64,000 nucleotides of DNA from REEB95 sp050729835 (GCA_050729835.1 JBOHLS010000001.1:1-64000); one strand, 5' to 3'; shown: positions 9,075-17,510, counted from the stretch's first letter. Notes: generated from the letters alone by a model not told the origin. Made by a program: numbers and translations.

Positions 9075-9116
9075 ATGCCCCGCAACCATCGCGTGGGCCT
9101 GCTCTCCTCTGCGTGA
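9075..9116 (+). CDS. Putative 13-residue leader peptide
   Basis: The short frame MPRNHRVGLLSSA has a well-placed AGGAG five bases before the ATG and stops 40 bases before the regulator gene. The surrounding GC-rich sequence (GGCCTGCTCTCC and GGAGCGGGCC) can fold imperfectly. It could be a leader peptide or just a chance frame; there is no family evidence. Confidence 0.3.
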   Translation: MPRNHRVGLLSSA

Positions 9117-9155
9117 TCGGAGCGGGCCGGCGCGACACCCTGGAGGTCCGCGCCC

Positions 9156-9452
9156 GTGTCTCGTAAATCCAACCACCGCAGAAAGCGTTCGTCTGTCGAT
9201 CTGGCGGCGATCGAACACAAGTCCGCTTTCAGCCGCGCGGAATTCTGTGCGCGCAATTCGATCTGCATTGCAACTTTGAACAACTGGCTCCGCGACGGCT
9301 ACGGGCCGCGTGTGATGCGGATCGGCGGGCGCGTGATGGTTTCGCGCGAGGCCGAGGCCGACTGGAAACGTGCCCTAGAGCAGGGTGCTATCGGTGTGCC
9401 AAGGCGCGGCCGGCCGCGCAAAATCGCCGCGACTGCGCACGCCGCAGCGTAG
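9156..9452 (+). CDS. AlpA/excisionase-like small DNA-binding protein
   Basis: A 98-residue basic protein starting at GTG, with a good GGAGGTCC ribosome site. Residues 27-75 form a winged-helix-like unit: SRAEFCARNSICIATLNNWL then GPRVMRIGGRVMVSREAEADW, the pattern of MerR/AlpA-type excisionases and regulators (sheet residues around RIGGRVMVS). The C-terminus is an AT-hook-like RRGRPRK. Its position just after the integrase and before the replication genes fits a control or excision role in satellites. The precise role is inferred. Confidence 0.65.
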   Translation: MSRKSNHRRKRSSVDLAAIEHKSAFSRAEFCARNSICIATLNNWLRDGYGPRVMRIGGRVMVSREAEADWKRALEQGAIGVPRRGRPRKIAATAHAAA

Positions 9453-9552
9453 CGCAAATGCGCGACCAGAAAGTTAGACATGACGCAGCAAACCCATGCC
9501 GGCGTCGGTCAGCGAATGACCTGTCGCCAGCGAACGACAGGATCAAAACAAA

Positions 9553-9972
9553 ATGGACTATCCACAAACAGAACGCCCCGGCGGGAAGGCCGGGGCGCTC
9601 AAAGATTCATGCTCAATCAACGGCGACGCGGATTATACGGCCGCCGCCGGCGGGTGTAAACGGCTAGCCGCCGACGCCCGGCTTTTGCGCGCCATAGCCG
9701 ACGTGCTCGGCGCCGATACCTTTGATCAGTACCACGTCGCCGTCGAAGCGCCGCGGCACCCAGGGCTTTTGTGCGCGCTGTCCTTTCTTTCGCCCACCAT
9801 CGACCGCCGCCACGCCACGCTGTCGCGCCGAACAACCGCAGTGGTGGCGCGCTGGCTTCACGGAATGCTGGACCGGGACGTCGATGGCCTGCGGCTTGAG
9901 TGCGACCGCGTTGGCTGGTTCCACATCGAGGGCGGCAACGTCGTCGCCGGCCCGTTGGGGCTGTCGCCATGA
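9553..9972 (+). CDS. Hypothetical protein before the primase-helicase
   Basis: A frame of up to 139 residues of unknown function. The part after about residue 40 looks genuinely coding (LLRAIADVLGADTFDQYHVAV, then RLECDRVGWFHIEGGNVV). The first 35 codons cover a GC-rich hairpin (9574-9597), so the true start may lie further in. It overlaps the next gene by ATGA (9969-9972), which supports translational coupling. No catalytic motif is visible. Confidence 0.5.
   Translation: MDYPQTERPGGKAGALKDSCSINGDADYTAAAGGCKRLAADARLLRAIADVLGADTFDQYHVAVEAPRHPGLLCALSFLSPTIDRRHATLSRRTTAVVARWLHGMLDRDVDGLRLECDRVGWFHIEGGNVVAGPLGLSP
9574..9597 (+). terminator. GC-rich hairpin, attenuator-like
   Basis: Perfect 9-bp arms CGCCCCGGC and GCCGGGGCG flank a GGGAAG loop. 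No T-run follows, so it is not a classical terminator. It may attenuate transcription or mark the boundary between the regulator and the replication operon. Confidence 0.4.
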
Positions 9973-12900
9973 CCGGGCTCGAACTAACGCGGCTTGCGAA
10001 GCACGGTGGCCCACTGACCAAGCGCATCTCGCTGACGCCCGATGGCAACGTGCACAGCGACGGCAGCACCTGCTTCATGGCCGAGGGTGAGGCGACGCGG
10101 CTCCGGTTAAACGACATCGCCGAGCTGGCGGGCGTGATCGACGCGATGCAGCCGCACGAGGCGCTCGCGCTTGGCGCGCTGCGCGACGACCAACCCGATG
10201 CAGTGCGGATCGCGTCAAAGGAAAAACTCGCCACGATGAACGGCGCGCCGCCACCGCACGTCGTAACGCGGAGCCTCGCCACTTTCGTCTACCGCGCCAA
10301 GCTTCCGGCGCTCGCACTGCTCGACCTCGATATAAAAGGCATGCCGCCCGAGGTTGCGGCACGCTTCGGCGCCTACGCCTCTTATTGGGACGCGCTTGTC
10401 GCGGTGCTGCCGTTGCTCAAGGGTTGCGCCTACGTCTGCCGCCGCTCGACCAGCGCCGGGCTCTACCGTTCCGATACCGGCGAGCGGTTCGCCGGCAGCG
10501 GCGGCGCGCATATTTATGTGCCGGTCGCGGACGGCGCCGACATAGCCAGGTTCCTCAAGCAGCTGCACGCGCGCTGCTGGCTCGCCGGTCTAGGCTGGAA
10601 GATGCTCGGCGCGGGCGGCCAGCTGCTCGACCGCTCGATCGTCGATCGCGCGGTCGGCTCGCCCGAGCGCCTGGTCTTCGAAGGCGCGCCGGTGCTTGAT
10701 GCGCCGTTGGCGCAGGATACCGCCGCGCGTGCGGCGGCGGCCCACCCCGGCGACGCGCTCGATAGTGTCGCGGCTTGCCCGCCGCTGACCATCCTGGAAA
10801 ATCTTCGGCTGCAAGAACTGGTGGCGCGCGAAAACCAGCGGCTTGCACCGGCAGCAACCTTGGCGCGCGCGGAATATATCGCCGAGCGCGCGCTGGCGCT
10901 GAGCCAGCACAAAGGAATCCCGCTCGAGCGCGCGCGGCACATCATCGCGCGGCGCTGCGCGGCGGTGCTGCTACCGAGCGACGGGCTGCCCTTCGACAAC
11001 GGTGCGCTGGCGCACGTCACGGTCGGCGACGTGCTCGACAACCCGGCGCGCTTTGACGGCGAGACGCTGGCCGACCCGCTCGAAGGGCTGGGCTACGGCC
11101 GCAACGTCGCCAAGATCATGCGCGATGGCGAGGGCTGGCCGTGGGTCTTCTCGTTCGCGCACGGCAAGACGATCTACCGGCTGCGCTACGACTCCGCCGC
11201 CCTCGAAGCGAAGCTCAAGGCGGCGCCGAAGGAATCGGTCGCGGACACGTTCGCGCGACTCTTGCCGGTGAGCGAGATCGACGAGCGCGAGGCGGAGCGA
11301 CTGAGCGAACTTGTCGTCACCACGGCCGGCATCGGCAAGCGCGCGCTTAGCCAAATGGTCAAGCGCGTGCGCGGAGACCACAGCACGCGCCAGCACGAGC
11401 GGGAGCGGGAGCGCCAGTTGGCTGAGCGGAACGACCCGCGCCCGCGGATACCGGCGCCGGCTGACGACGCCGAGTGGCTCCCGCAAATGGAGGTGCTCAA
11501 CGGCGTACTCGGCACGTCGAAAGCCGCCGAGCCGCCGATGCGCGACCTCGACGGCTACATGGCCGAGGTACGCGCGCGCCGCGTGGTGAGCATGCACGAG
11601 CTAATGGCCGAGGGCGCCAATAGCACGGAGAAGGATGAGTCGCGCCTGCCGGCGCCGGAGCAGCTGCTGCTGACGCGGCTCGACGACGCGCAGCTTGCCG
11701 AGATGATCGAGCGACATGTCGATTACGTCGACGCCAAAGGCCGCTCGGTGCATCTGGCCGGCCCTTTCGTAAAGCATTTTGCTAAGCGCAGCGACGATGC
11801 GCTGCCGACCGTCCATGCGGTCGCGCTCCTGCCTATCGTCTTGCGGGGCGGCGAAATTCTATCCGCGCGCGGATTGCTGCGGGAGCGCGGCATCGTCTTC
11901 CGCGTGCCGGAGCAGCTACTCGCGCTTTTGCCGAAGCGCGACGATTGCACGGCCGCCAAGGTTGCCGAGGCGACGCGCTACCTGATCGACGAATGGCTTT
12001 GCGACGTTGCCGCGGATTTCGCCGGTATGTGTGTTGCCATCGCCGCGGCACTGACGATCATCGAACGACACCTTCTGCCGGAGCGGCCGGCCTTCTTCGT
12101 CCGGGCCGGCCAGCGCGGCTCGGGCAAAACGACATTGATCCACATGATCGCCAAGGCAACGCTAGGGTGGCGCGCGACGGCGGCGGCCTGGTCCCCATCG
12201 GAAGAGGAGCGGCGCAAGTCGATGTTTGCGTATCTGAGCGAGGGCGTGCCGCTCCTTGTTTGGGACAACATCGAACGCGGCGCGGCGATCTCCTGCCCGT
12301 CGATCGAGAAGGCGTTGACCGCCGAAACCTACAGCGACCGCGTGCTTGGTCTCTCGGAAAGCCGCACCGTGCCGGCGACTACGGTGCAAATTTTCACCGG
12401 CAACAACATCGAGGCGCGCGGCGACCTCGCTTCACGCACACTCACCATGCGTCTGCGCGCCGACCGACCCGACCCGGAGAACCGGCCGTTCACGCACAGC
12501 GACCCGCTCGCTTGGACAGCGGCGCACCGCGGCGAGATACTGGCCGCGCTCTATACGGTGCTGATCGGCAACCCGAAGCGCGAAAAAGGCGAGACGCGAT
12601 TCAAGGTCTGGTGGCAACTGGTCGGATCGGCGGTCGAGCATGCGGCCGCGCAATATGCGAAGTTCTACCCGGACAAGGCCGCGCCGCCCATAAAGTTCGC
12701 GACACTCTTCCTCGACGGCGAGGGCGAAGACGAACAGGCCAGCAGCCTGGCGACAGTGCTGACGATCTGCCGTGACAGATGGCCGGATGGTGCGCACTGG
12801 CGCGCGGCCGATCTTAAGGACTTCATCACCCCATTTTACAGCGCGCCGCCTGCCGGCGGTCACGAAGAGGCCGAGCGCCAGCGCGAGCGGGAGCGTGGTG

Positions 12901-13106
12901 ATTTGTTGCGGGGGTCGATCGCGCAGGCCTGCGGCAAGGAACTACTAGGCGTCAGCGCGCGGACGCTGACCTGGGCACTCAAACCGCTGGTCGATGTGCC
13001 GGTGCTGATTGATGACGAACCTTGGGCGCTGCGCAAGCTGCGAGGGCGCAAGGCTGACGGCTTCTGGGTTGAGAAGATCGAGCAAAGGGGGTTGAAACTG
13101 GCATGA
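9969..13106 (+). CDS. Primase-helicase fusion (AEP-like primase plus AAA/SF3-type ATPase)
   Basis: A 1045-residue replication protein. The N-terminal third has archaeo-eukaryotic primase features: a LLDLDIK metal motif near residues 117-123, GGAHIYV (SxH-like), and LLDRSIVDRAV. The C-terminal part is an ATPase with Walker A GQRGSGKTT at about 714-722, Walker B LLVWDN near 763-767, and an arginine-bearing ASRTLTMRL segment. It probably primes and unwinds element DNA during autonomous replication, as P4 alpha does, though the sequence is not closely P4-like. The start at 9969 is set by the ATGA overlap with the previous gene; the open frame runs 23 codons further upstream. It also overlaps the next frame by ATGA. 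Confidence 0.8.
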   Translation: MTGLELTRLAKHGGPLTKRISLTPDGNVHSDGSTCFMAEGEATRLRLNDIAELAGVIDAMQPHEALALGALRDDQPDAVRIASKEKLATMNGAPPPHVVTRSLATFVYRAKLPALALLDLDIKGMPPEVAARFGAYASYWDALVAVLPLLKGCAYVCRRSTSAGLYRSDTGERFAGSGGAHIYVPVADGADIARFLKQLHARCWLAGLGWKMLGAGGQLLDRSIVDRAVGSPERLVFEGAPVLDAPLAQDTAARAAAAHPGDALDSVAACPPLTILENLRLQELVARENQRLAPAATLARAEYIAERALALSQHKGIPLERARHIIARRCAAVLLPSDGLPFDNGALAHVTVGDVLDNPARFDGETLADPLEGLGYGRNVAKIMRDGEGWPWVFSFAHGKTIYRLRYDSAALEAKLKAAPKESVADTFARLLPVSEIDEREAERLSELVVTTAGIGKRALSQMVKRVRGDHSTRQHERERERQLAERNDPRPRIPAPADDAEWLPQMEVLNGVLGTSKAAEPPMRDLDGYMAEVRARRVVSMHELMAEGANSTEKDESRLPAPEQLLLTRLDDAQLAEMIERHVDYVDAKGRSVHLAGPFVKHFAKRSDDALPTVHAVALLPIVLRGGEILSARGLLRERGIVFRVPEQLLALLPKRDDCTAAKVAEATRYLIDEWLCDVAADFAGMCVAIAAALTIIERHLLPERPAFFVRAGQRGSGKTTLIHMIAKATLGWRATAAAWSPSEEERRKSMFAYLSEGVPLLVWDNIERGAAISCPSIEKALTAETYSDRVLGLSESRTVPATTVQIFTGNNIEARGDLASRTLTMRLRADRPDPENRPFTHSDPLAWTAAHRGEILAALYTVLIGNPKREKGETRFKVWWQLVGSAVEHAAAQYAKFYPDKAAPPIKFATLFLDGEGEDEQASSLATVLTICRDRWPDGAHWRAADLKDFITPFYSAPPAGGHEEAERQRERERGDLLRGSIAQACGKELLGVSARTLTWALKPLVDVPVLIDDEPWALRKLRGRKADGFWVEKIEQRGLKLA

Positions 13107-13399
13107 CCGCCGCAACTGCCGTAACTGCCGTAACCTTACAGCCGGTAAAAAGCTGGGGGGAGGGTGATTCCCTTTTTACCAAATCACCTCCCGCGCGTAC
13201 TTTTTTGGGCTGGCAAGTTACGGCAGTTGCGGCAGTTACGGCGCCCTGGCCGGTCGATACCCGCTCCGCGCTCAGCTGCACGCGCGACAAACAGTGCTTC
13301 CGCCGTTGCCGCGCCTGCAGGCCTGGGCGGAAAGCGCCGTCCGCGCCTTTACAGGGCCCTAACGCACGACGAGAAAAGCCCAGTTCTATTAGCGTTTAG
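13103..13399 (+). CDS. Low-complexity ORF over a structured repeat region
   Basis: A 98-codon frame coupled to the primase-helicase by ATGA. Its N-terminus (TAATAVTAVT) and middle (TAVAAVTA) simply translate the DNA repeats at 13109-13242, and the tail is arginine/proline-rich. Similar frames downstream of prophage primases are known to me, but the selected object may be the DNA rather than the protein. No domain is visible. Confidence 0.35.
   Translation: MTAATAVTAVTLQPVKSWGEGDSLFTKSPPARTFLGWQVTAVAAVTAPWPVDTRSALSCTRDKQCFRRCRACRPGRKAPSAPLQGPNARREKPSSISV
13109..13242. repeat. Nested inverted repeats with 9-bp iterons, origin-like
   Basis: The outer arms (13109-13134 and 13217-13242) are 26 bp and pair at 24 positions. 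Each consists of three 9-bp units of the form GCCGYAACT. Inside lies a perfect 9-bp pair GGTAAAAAG (13144-13152) and CTTTTTACC (13172-13180). It overlaps a third pair, GGGAGGGTGATT (13158-13169) and AATCACCTCCC (13182-13192), with one bulged base. Iterons plus palindromes directly after the replication gene suggest an origin or a regulatory site. This is inference. Confidence 0.6.
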
Positions 13400-13451
13400 T
13401 ACCGTCGCGGCGTACAATGTAAAACGGTAATAAAATAAGGTAGGCCGTCGC

Positions 13452-13835
13452 GTGCCTTTCAAAGCCCGCAAATTAAGCCCTGGAAGTGGCCCGGTCGTCT
13501 TGGCCAAGCTCGACCAGCGCACGCGCGAAGCGCGCCTGATGGCCGAGACCCGCGCATCGCTGATCCATCACCTCGGCGGCGACCCGTCGCCGGTGCAGGC
13601 CGCGCTCGTCGACCGCATCGCGCTCCTGACGCTGCACGTCGCGCTCTTCGACCGCAAGGCGCTCGAGGCCGGCGGCTTGGACGAGCGGGATTCGAGATCG
13701 TACTTGGCCTACAGCAACAGCCTGGCACGCGCGCTGCGCCAGCTCGGCCTGCAGGGCGTTGCGCCGAGGCCGCCGAGTTTGGCCGATTATCTGCGGGCCA
13801 AGGCCGCCGGCACGCAACCCGAGCCCATCGCGTGA
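13452..13835 (+). CDS. Putative small terminase subunit
   Basis: A 127-residue, mostly helical protein starting at GTG behind an AAGGTAGG stretch. It overlaps the large terminase by GTGA (13832-13835). The central part (VDRIALLTLHVALFDRKALEAG, then YLAYSNSLARALRQLGLQG) resembles the helical scaffold of phage P27-type small terminase subunits, and position is the main argument. Small subunits recognise pac or cos sites and recruit the large subunit. The N-terminus lacks an obvious HTH, so the assignment is contextual. Confidence 0.55.
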   Translation: MPFKARKLSPGSGPVVLAKLDQRTREARLMAETRASLIHHLGGDPSPVQAALVDRIALLTLHVALFDRKALEAGGLDERDSRSYLAYSNSLARALRQLGLQGVAPRPPSLADYLRAKAAGTQPEPIA

Positions 13836-15874
13836 TCATCACGCCGGCCGCCGCCATCGACGATCCCAAGCTGCTCGGCGGCGCCTTCGTCGGATCGAGT
13901 TGGAACACATGGCGCGCGATCCTCAAGGCCGCGTACGCCGAGCCGCTCGACGATGCCGAGCTTGCCCTGTTTCATTCCGTCGCTGGTCAACGCGCTCCAC
14001 CGAGCCGCCGTGTGCGCGAGCTTGTGGTGATCGCCGGCCGGCGCAGCGGCAAGGATAGTATTGCGAGTGCCGTGGCGACGGGCGCGGCGATGGGTGACTA
14101 TTCCACCCATCTGCGCCCTGGCGAGCGCGCGAGCGTTCTCTGCCTCGCCTGCGATCGAGAGCAGGCGCGCATCGTCCACCGCTACGTCGTCGCGTACTTT
14201 CAGCGGAATCTCTTGCTGCAGCAGCTTATCGAGCGCGAGACCGACGACGGGCTTGAGTTGAACAACGGCGTTGAAATCATCGTGGCCACAAACTCGTTCC
14301 GCGCTGTGCGCGGCCGGACGGTTGCATGCGCGATCTTCGACGAGGCGGCCTACTGGCGCAGCGAGGAAAGCGCGAACCCCGATGAGGAAGTCTACAACGC
14401 GGTGCTGCCCGGCATGGTGACGCTGCCCGGCTCGATCCTCGTGATCATCACCACCGCCTACCGCCGCGCCGGGCTCGCGTACCAGAAATACCAAGCACAC
14501 TTCGGAAAGGATGACGACGACGTGCTTGTGGTCTACGGCCCGAGCACCGCGTTTAATCCGTCACTGCCGCAGGCCGTCATCGACGCTGCGCTGGCACGCG
14601 ACCCCGAAGCCGCGGGCGCAGAATGGCTAAGCCAATGGCGCAGCGACCTGACGGACTTCCTCGACCGCGGGCTGATCGAGGCTGCCGTCGATCCGGGCGT
14701 CGTCGTCCGGCCGCCGGATGGCCACCGGCTATACGTCGGCTTTTGCGATCCTTCGGGAGGGAGGGGCGACAGCTTCACGTGCGCCATCGCGCACGCCGAA
14801 GGTGAAACCGCCGTGCTCGACGCGCTTTATGAGAAACGCGCGCCGTTTGATCCGAGCACCGTCGTTGCCGAGGTGGCGGAGATGCTTCGCACCTACGGCT
14901 GCGCCAGGGCGACGGGCGACAATTTTGGCGCGGCTTGGGTCGCCGAGGCTTTCGAGAAGCACGGCATCCGGTACATCGTCAGCGACCGCAAGCGCTCCGC
15001 CGTCTATCTCGACGCATTGCCGCTGTTCACGGCCGGCCGCGCACGCATCACCGACAGCCCGCGCCTTGTCCACCAACTCGTCTCGCTGGAGCGTCGCACA
15101 ACCCGCGCTGGCAAGGACGAGGTTAATCATCCCTCGGGCAGCGCCGACGATGCGGCGAATGCCGCCTGCGGCGCGCTGGTGCTTGCCGCAACCGACGCGC
15201 GGCCGACGTTGATCCCGCGCGCCGCGGTCAAGATCGATCGGCCGGATGACAAGCTCGGCTTTGTGCGCGCGGCATTTGCTGCGCTTTGGCTGGCATCCGA
15301 CGGTGAGTGCGGCTACGTGCTTTTTGCATATTGCTACGGCCCTGGCCCGCGCGGCTCACTGGTCATTACGGGTTTTGATCAGCGCCCCTGGAGCGGCGCC
15401 GTTCCCGAGATCGTCGCAGCCTCTATCGACATGGTCGCAGAGACCGCGCGCGAGCAGAACGTGCGTTCGATGAATAGCGGAGTCAGCGCGATCATGCTTT
15501 GCCCGGCGCAATTGCAGCAACAATGTTCCGTCGCAATGGATCGCGTGTTCGCGCCGCGCCTGCCCCGCATTGACGCACGCCGTCGGGAGGTCGGCTGCGA
15601 GGCGATCGACGCGCGTTACCTCCGCGATCCAACCGACTTGATCCTGCAAGCGTCGGCGGTCGTTCACGAGGGGCTCGTACGCCTAACGGCCGCGGCCGAG
15701 AAGCTGACGTCCGGTGTGCCGTTGTGGAGCGCGCTTGCTGCGCGGCCGGGCGAGGCGATGTTCGATGATCCGTTACGAACCGCGCTGCTGCTCGGGATCG
15801 TTCACGGGATCGGCGAGCCGCCGCCGGACGCTCCGCCGGCAATCCCTGCCGCAAGATTGACGGCCTTCGGATGA
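13832..15874 (+). CDS. Phage terminase large subunit
   Basis: A 680-residue DNA-packaging ATPase/nuclease. The Walker A-like motif is GRRSGKD at residues 69-75, and Walker B plus the catalytic carboxylate are AIFDEA with D170 and E171. The nuclease half has FCDPSGGRGDS, a TGDNFGAAW block and HPSGSADDAANA, fitting an RNase H-like fold with three acidic residues. About 200 further residues follow (from about 470), which is longer than most family members; I do not recognise that extension. It starts at GTG overlapping the putative small subunit. No portal or capsid gene follows, which is unusual for a terminase of an ordinary prophage. Confidence 0.85.
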   Translation: MIITPAAAIDDPKLLGGAFVGSSWNTWRAILKAAYAEPLDDAELALFHSVAGQRAPPSRRVRELVVIAGRRSGKDSIASAVATGAAMGDYSTHLRPGERASVLCLACDREQARIVHRYVVAYFQRNLLLQQLIERETDDGLELNNGVEIIVATNSFRAVRGRTVACAIFDEAAYWRSEESANPDEEVYNAVLPGMVTLPGSILVIITTAYRRAGLAYQKYQAHFGKDDDDVLVVYGPSTAFNPSLPQAVIDAALARDPEAAGAEWLSQWRSDLTDFLDRGLIEAAVDPGVVVRPPDGHRLYVGFCDPSGGRGDSFTCAIAHAEGETAVLDALYEKRAPFDPSTVVAEVAEMLRTYGCARATGDNFGAAWVAEAFEKHGIRYIVSDRKRSAVYLDALPLFTAGRARITDSPRLVHQLVSLERRTTRAGKDEVNHPSGSADDAANAACGALVLAATDARPTLIPRAAVKIDRPDDKLGFVRAAFAALWLASDGECGYVLFAYCYGPGPRGSLVITGFDQRPWSGAVPEIVAASIDMVAETAREQNVRSMNSGVSAIMLCPAQLQQQCSVAMDRVFAPRLPRIDARRREVGCEAIDARYLRDPTDLILQASAVVHEGLVRLTAAAEKLTSGVPLWSALAARPGEAMFDDPLRTALLLGIVHGIGEPPPDAPPAIPAARLTAFG

Positions 15875-15894
15875 TCGCGCCACAGGAGAAAGTT

Positions 15895-16119
15895 ATGGAC
15901 CTGGAAATACAATACCATCTTGACGAGGGCCGCATTCTTTTCGAGCGGTTGCTTCGCCATCGTGACGAGATGCGCGCGCTGTCGGCGCGCTGCGACGCCG
16001 AAGACGCGCCGGTGTCGACCGTCACCAGACACATCGTCAAGGGCATAACGCAAAAGTTCGAGCGCGCGCTTGATGCGATGCGTGACTGCAATCTCTCGCC
16101 GCCATCGAAAGCCGCGTAA
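15895..16119 (+). CDS. Small hypothetical helical protein
   Basis: A 74-residue protein of unknown function, predicted largely helical (IQYHLDEGRILFERLLRHRDEM). The start at 15895 has a near-ideal AGGAG six bases upstream. An alternative ATG at 15871 overlaps the terminase stop by ATGA and would add eight residues. Its stop codon TAA overlaps the HNH gene start (TAATG). Confidence 0.6.
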   Translation: MDLEIQYHLDEGRILFERLLRHRDEMRALSARCDAEDAPVSTVTRHIVKGITQKFERALDAMRDCNLSPPSKAA

Positions 16120-16487
16120 TGGTCTCCGTCGCCGAATGCGCAGCTGCCGCCCACGCCGCGAGAACGCGCGCCCCGCGACCCATGACGCACGCCGAGCGCG
16201 CGAAGCGATTTTACGCGAGCGCGTCCTGGCGCCGCGTTCGCTATCAGGCGCTCAGCGCCAACGCCAAGCGCAACGGCGGGGTCTGCCGCTGCGAACTTTG
16301 CGGGCGCGGCCGCCCCGACGGCGCCGTGCTGCACTGCGACCACATCGAGCCGCTGAGCAAGAACTGGAGCCGCCGTCTCGATCCGACGAACGTCCAGGTG
16401 TTCTGCGCCGGCTGCAATCTTGGAAAAAGCAACCGCGACGCCACGGACTTTCGGCCGTCACCGCGAGAATTGGAGACCGCACAATGA
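16119..16487 (+). CDS. HNH endonuclease
   Basis: A 122-residue HNH nuclease. Structural zinc cysteines occur as CELC and CAGC, and the catalytic core is HCDHIEPLS followed by NVQVFCAGCNLGKSNRD. HNH proteins next to terminases take part in genome cleavage during packaging in many long-tailed phages, so a packaging role is likely here too. In phages of this kind it usually precedes the terminase genes; here it follows them. The first 20 residues are a loose alanine-rich segment, and an internal methionine (MTHAERAKRFYAS) is a possible alternative start. Confidence 0.88.
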   Translation: MVSVAECAAAAHAARTRAPRPMTHAERAKRFYASASWRRVRYQALSANAKRNGGVCRCELCGRGRPDGAVLHCDHIEPLSKNWSRRLDPTNVQVFCAGCNLGKSNRDATDFRPSPRELETAQ

Positions 16488-16496
16488 ATCGCGCCG

Positions 16497-16667
16497 GTGC
16501 TGCTGATCACCTCCCCGGCCGCGATGATCGTCGGCGAGGCGTTTTCAGATCGCGCCTCGCCGGCGTTCTATTCGCTGCAATCGCGCGCGCGCGGCCAAGG
16601 GAGCGTTAACGTCGCGCGCAGCGCCCGCCGGCCGGCGTTTCATTTTTCAACAAGGAGCGAACGATGA
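16497..16667 (+). CDS. Small hypothetical ORF after HNH
   Basis: A 56-codon frame starting at GTG (MLLITSPAAMIVGEAFSD...). It lies in the same frame as the HNH gene, ten bases after its stop, and ends with an ATGA overlap onto the next gene at 16664. That overlap pattern is shared by most genes of this operon and is the main support. A competing 41-codon frame starts at 16484 in another phase. Function unknown. Confidence 0.4.
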   Translation: MLLITSPAAMIVGEAFSDRASPAFYSLQSRARGQGSVNVARSARRPAFHFSTRSER

Positions 16668-16858
16668 GCGATAAAAGCGAGAACCGTTTGCCGTGCACGA
16701 TCGAAGGCGGCGCTCGCCGCGTCGACAGCGACGACGGCGGTGCGAACGCCGATTATCAAAATGAATTGGCGTTGCGCGCCCGCGAGCGTGGCAAGCGCAT
16801 CGCCGAGGCCGCGGTGCGTGCGGCGCGCATGCCGCCCGAATCGCCGGAGGCCGCATGA
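16664..16858 (+). CDS. Small hypothetical protein
   Basis: A 64-residue polar protein with an AAGGAG ribosome site well placed before the ATG. An acidic middle (DSDDGGANAD) precedes a basic helical C-terminus (RARERGKRIAEAAVRAAR). It overlaps the following zinc-binding gene by ATGA. No family recognised. Confidence 0.55.
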   Translation: MSDKSENRLPCTIEGGARRVDSDDGGANADYQNELALRARERGKRIAEAAVRAARMPPESPEAA

Positions 16859-17022
16859 CGGCGAAACCGCTCAAACTGGTAGAGCCGGCGCCGTCGTGCG
16901 CGACTTGCAAATTCAGCAGGGGCACGGATCGCGCGCAGCTCGACTGCCGCCGATTCCCTCAAACCATCGCCAAGCACCGCGGCGAATTTTGCGGAGAGTT
17001 CCAACAACGGAGCGAAGCATGA
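16855..17022 (+). CDS. Small zinc-ribbon-like protein
   Basis: A 55-residue protein coupled on both sides by ATGA overlaps (16855 and 17019). Four cysteines are arranged CATC...LDCRRFP...FCGEF, the layout of small phage-encoded zinc-binding proteins in which CxxC is followed by a CRR-F-P unit and a (W/F)CGEF ending. Probably binds zinc through C15, C18, C31 and C46. The role is unknown. Confidence 0.65.
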   Translation: MTAKPLKLVEPAPSCATCKFSRGTDRAQLDCRRFPQTIAKHRGEFCGEFQQRSEA

Positions 17023-17510
17023 CCACGACCGATGCCGACCTTGAACGCGAGAACGCGGCGCTGCGACAGCGCCTCACCGATGCCGAGAACCTCTACGCGG
17101 CCATCCAACGCCCGGCGACGCCGACCGAACGCGACCAGCTTGCGACGACGCAAGCGCGCGCCGACAGCCTGGCGGCGAAGTTTGGCGAACACGCACCGGC
17201 GCCGATGCCCGGCGAGCGCCCAGACAATTTCAGGCGGCGCGTGCTAAGTGGCCTGAAAAAGTTTTCCCCTCAGTTCGCCGACTTTGACGTAGCCCGCGCG
17301 GACGACGCCTTGCTGGCCGTAGCTGAGCCAGCGATCTACGAGGCGGCAGAGGCCGTTGCGCACGCCGGCACCGCGACGACCGCGGCGCTGGTTAAAGTCG
17401 AGGAAGCCGACTCCACCGGCCGCAAGATCACCCGCTATTACGGCGACAACCTCGCGTGGATGGCGCCATTCATGTCCGGCGGTCAGATTGTGAGGATCAA
17501 CCGGCCATGA
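17019..17510 (+). CDS. Hypothetical protein, coiled coil plus repeated C-terminal motif
   Basis: A 163-residue protein. The N-terminus (LERENAALRQRLTDAENLYAA) is a heptad-like coiled coil. The C-terminus carries GDNLAWMAPFM followed by GGQIVRINRP, nearly the same block as in the next gene. The middle is alanine-rich. Start and stop both sit in ATGA overlaps. Unknown function; a virion-associated or DNA-end-associated part is conceivable but unproven. Confidence 0.55.
   Translation: MTTTDADLERENAALRQRLTDAENLYAAIQRPATPTERDQLATTQARADSLAAKFGEHAPAPMPGERPDNFRRRVLSGLKKFSPQFADFDVARADDALLAVAEPAIYEAAEAVAHAGTATTAALVKVEEADSTGRKITRYYGDNLAWMAPFMSGGQIVRINRP

Noticed and set aside
9026..9283. An 85-codon minus-strand frame opposite the AlpA-like gene
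   Set aside because: Antisense to a better supported gene with a good ribosome site and DNA-binding motif.
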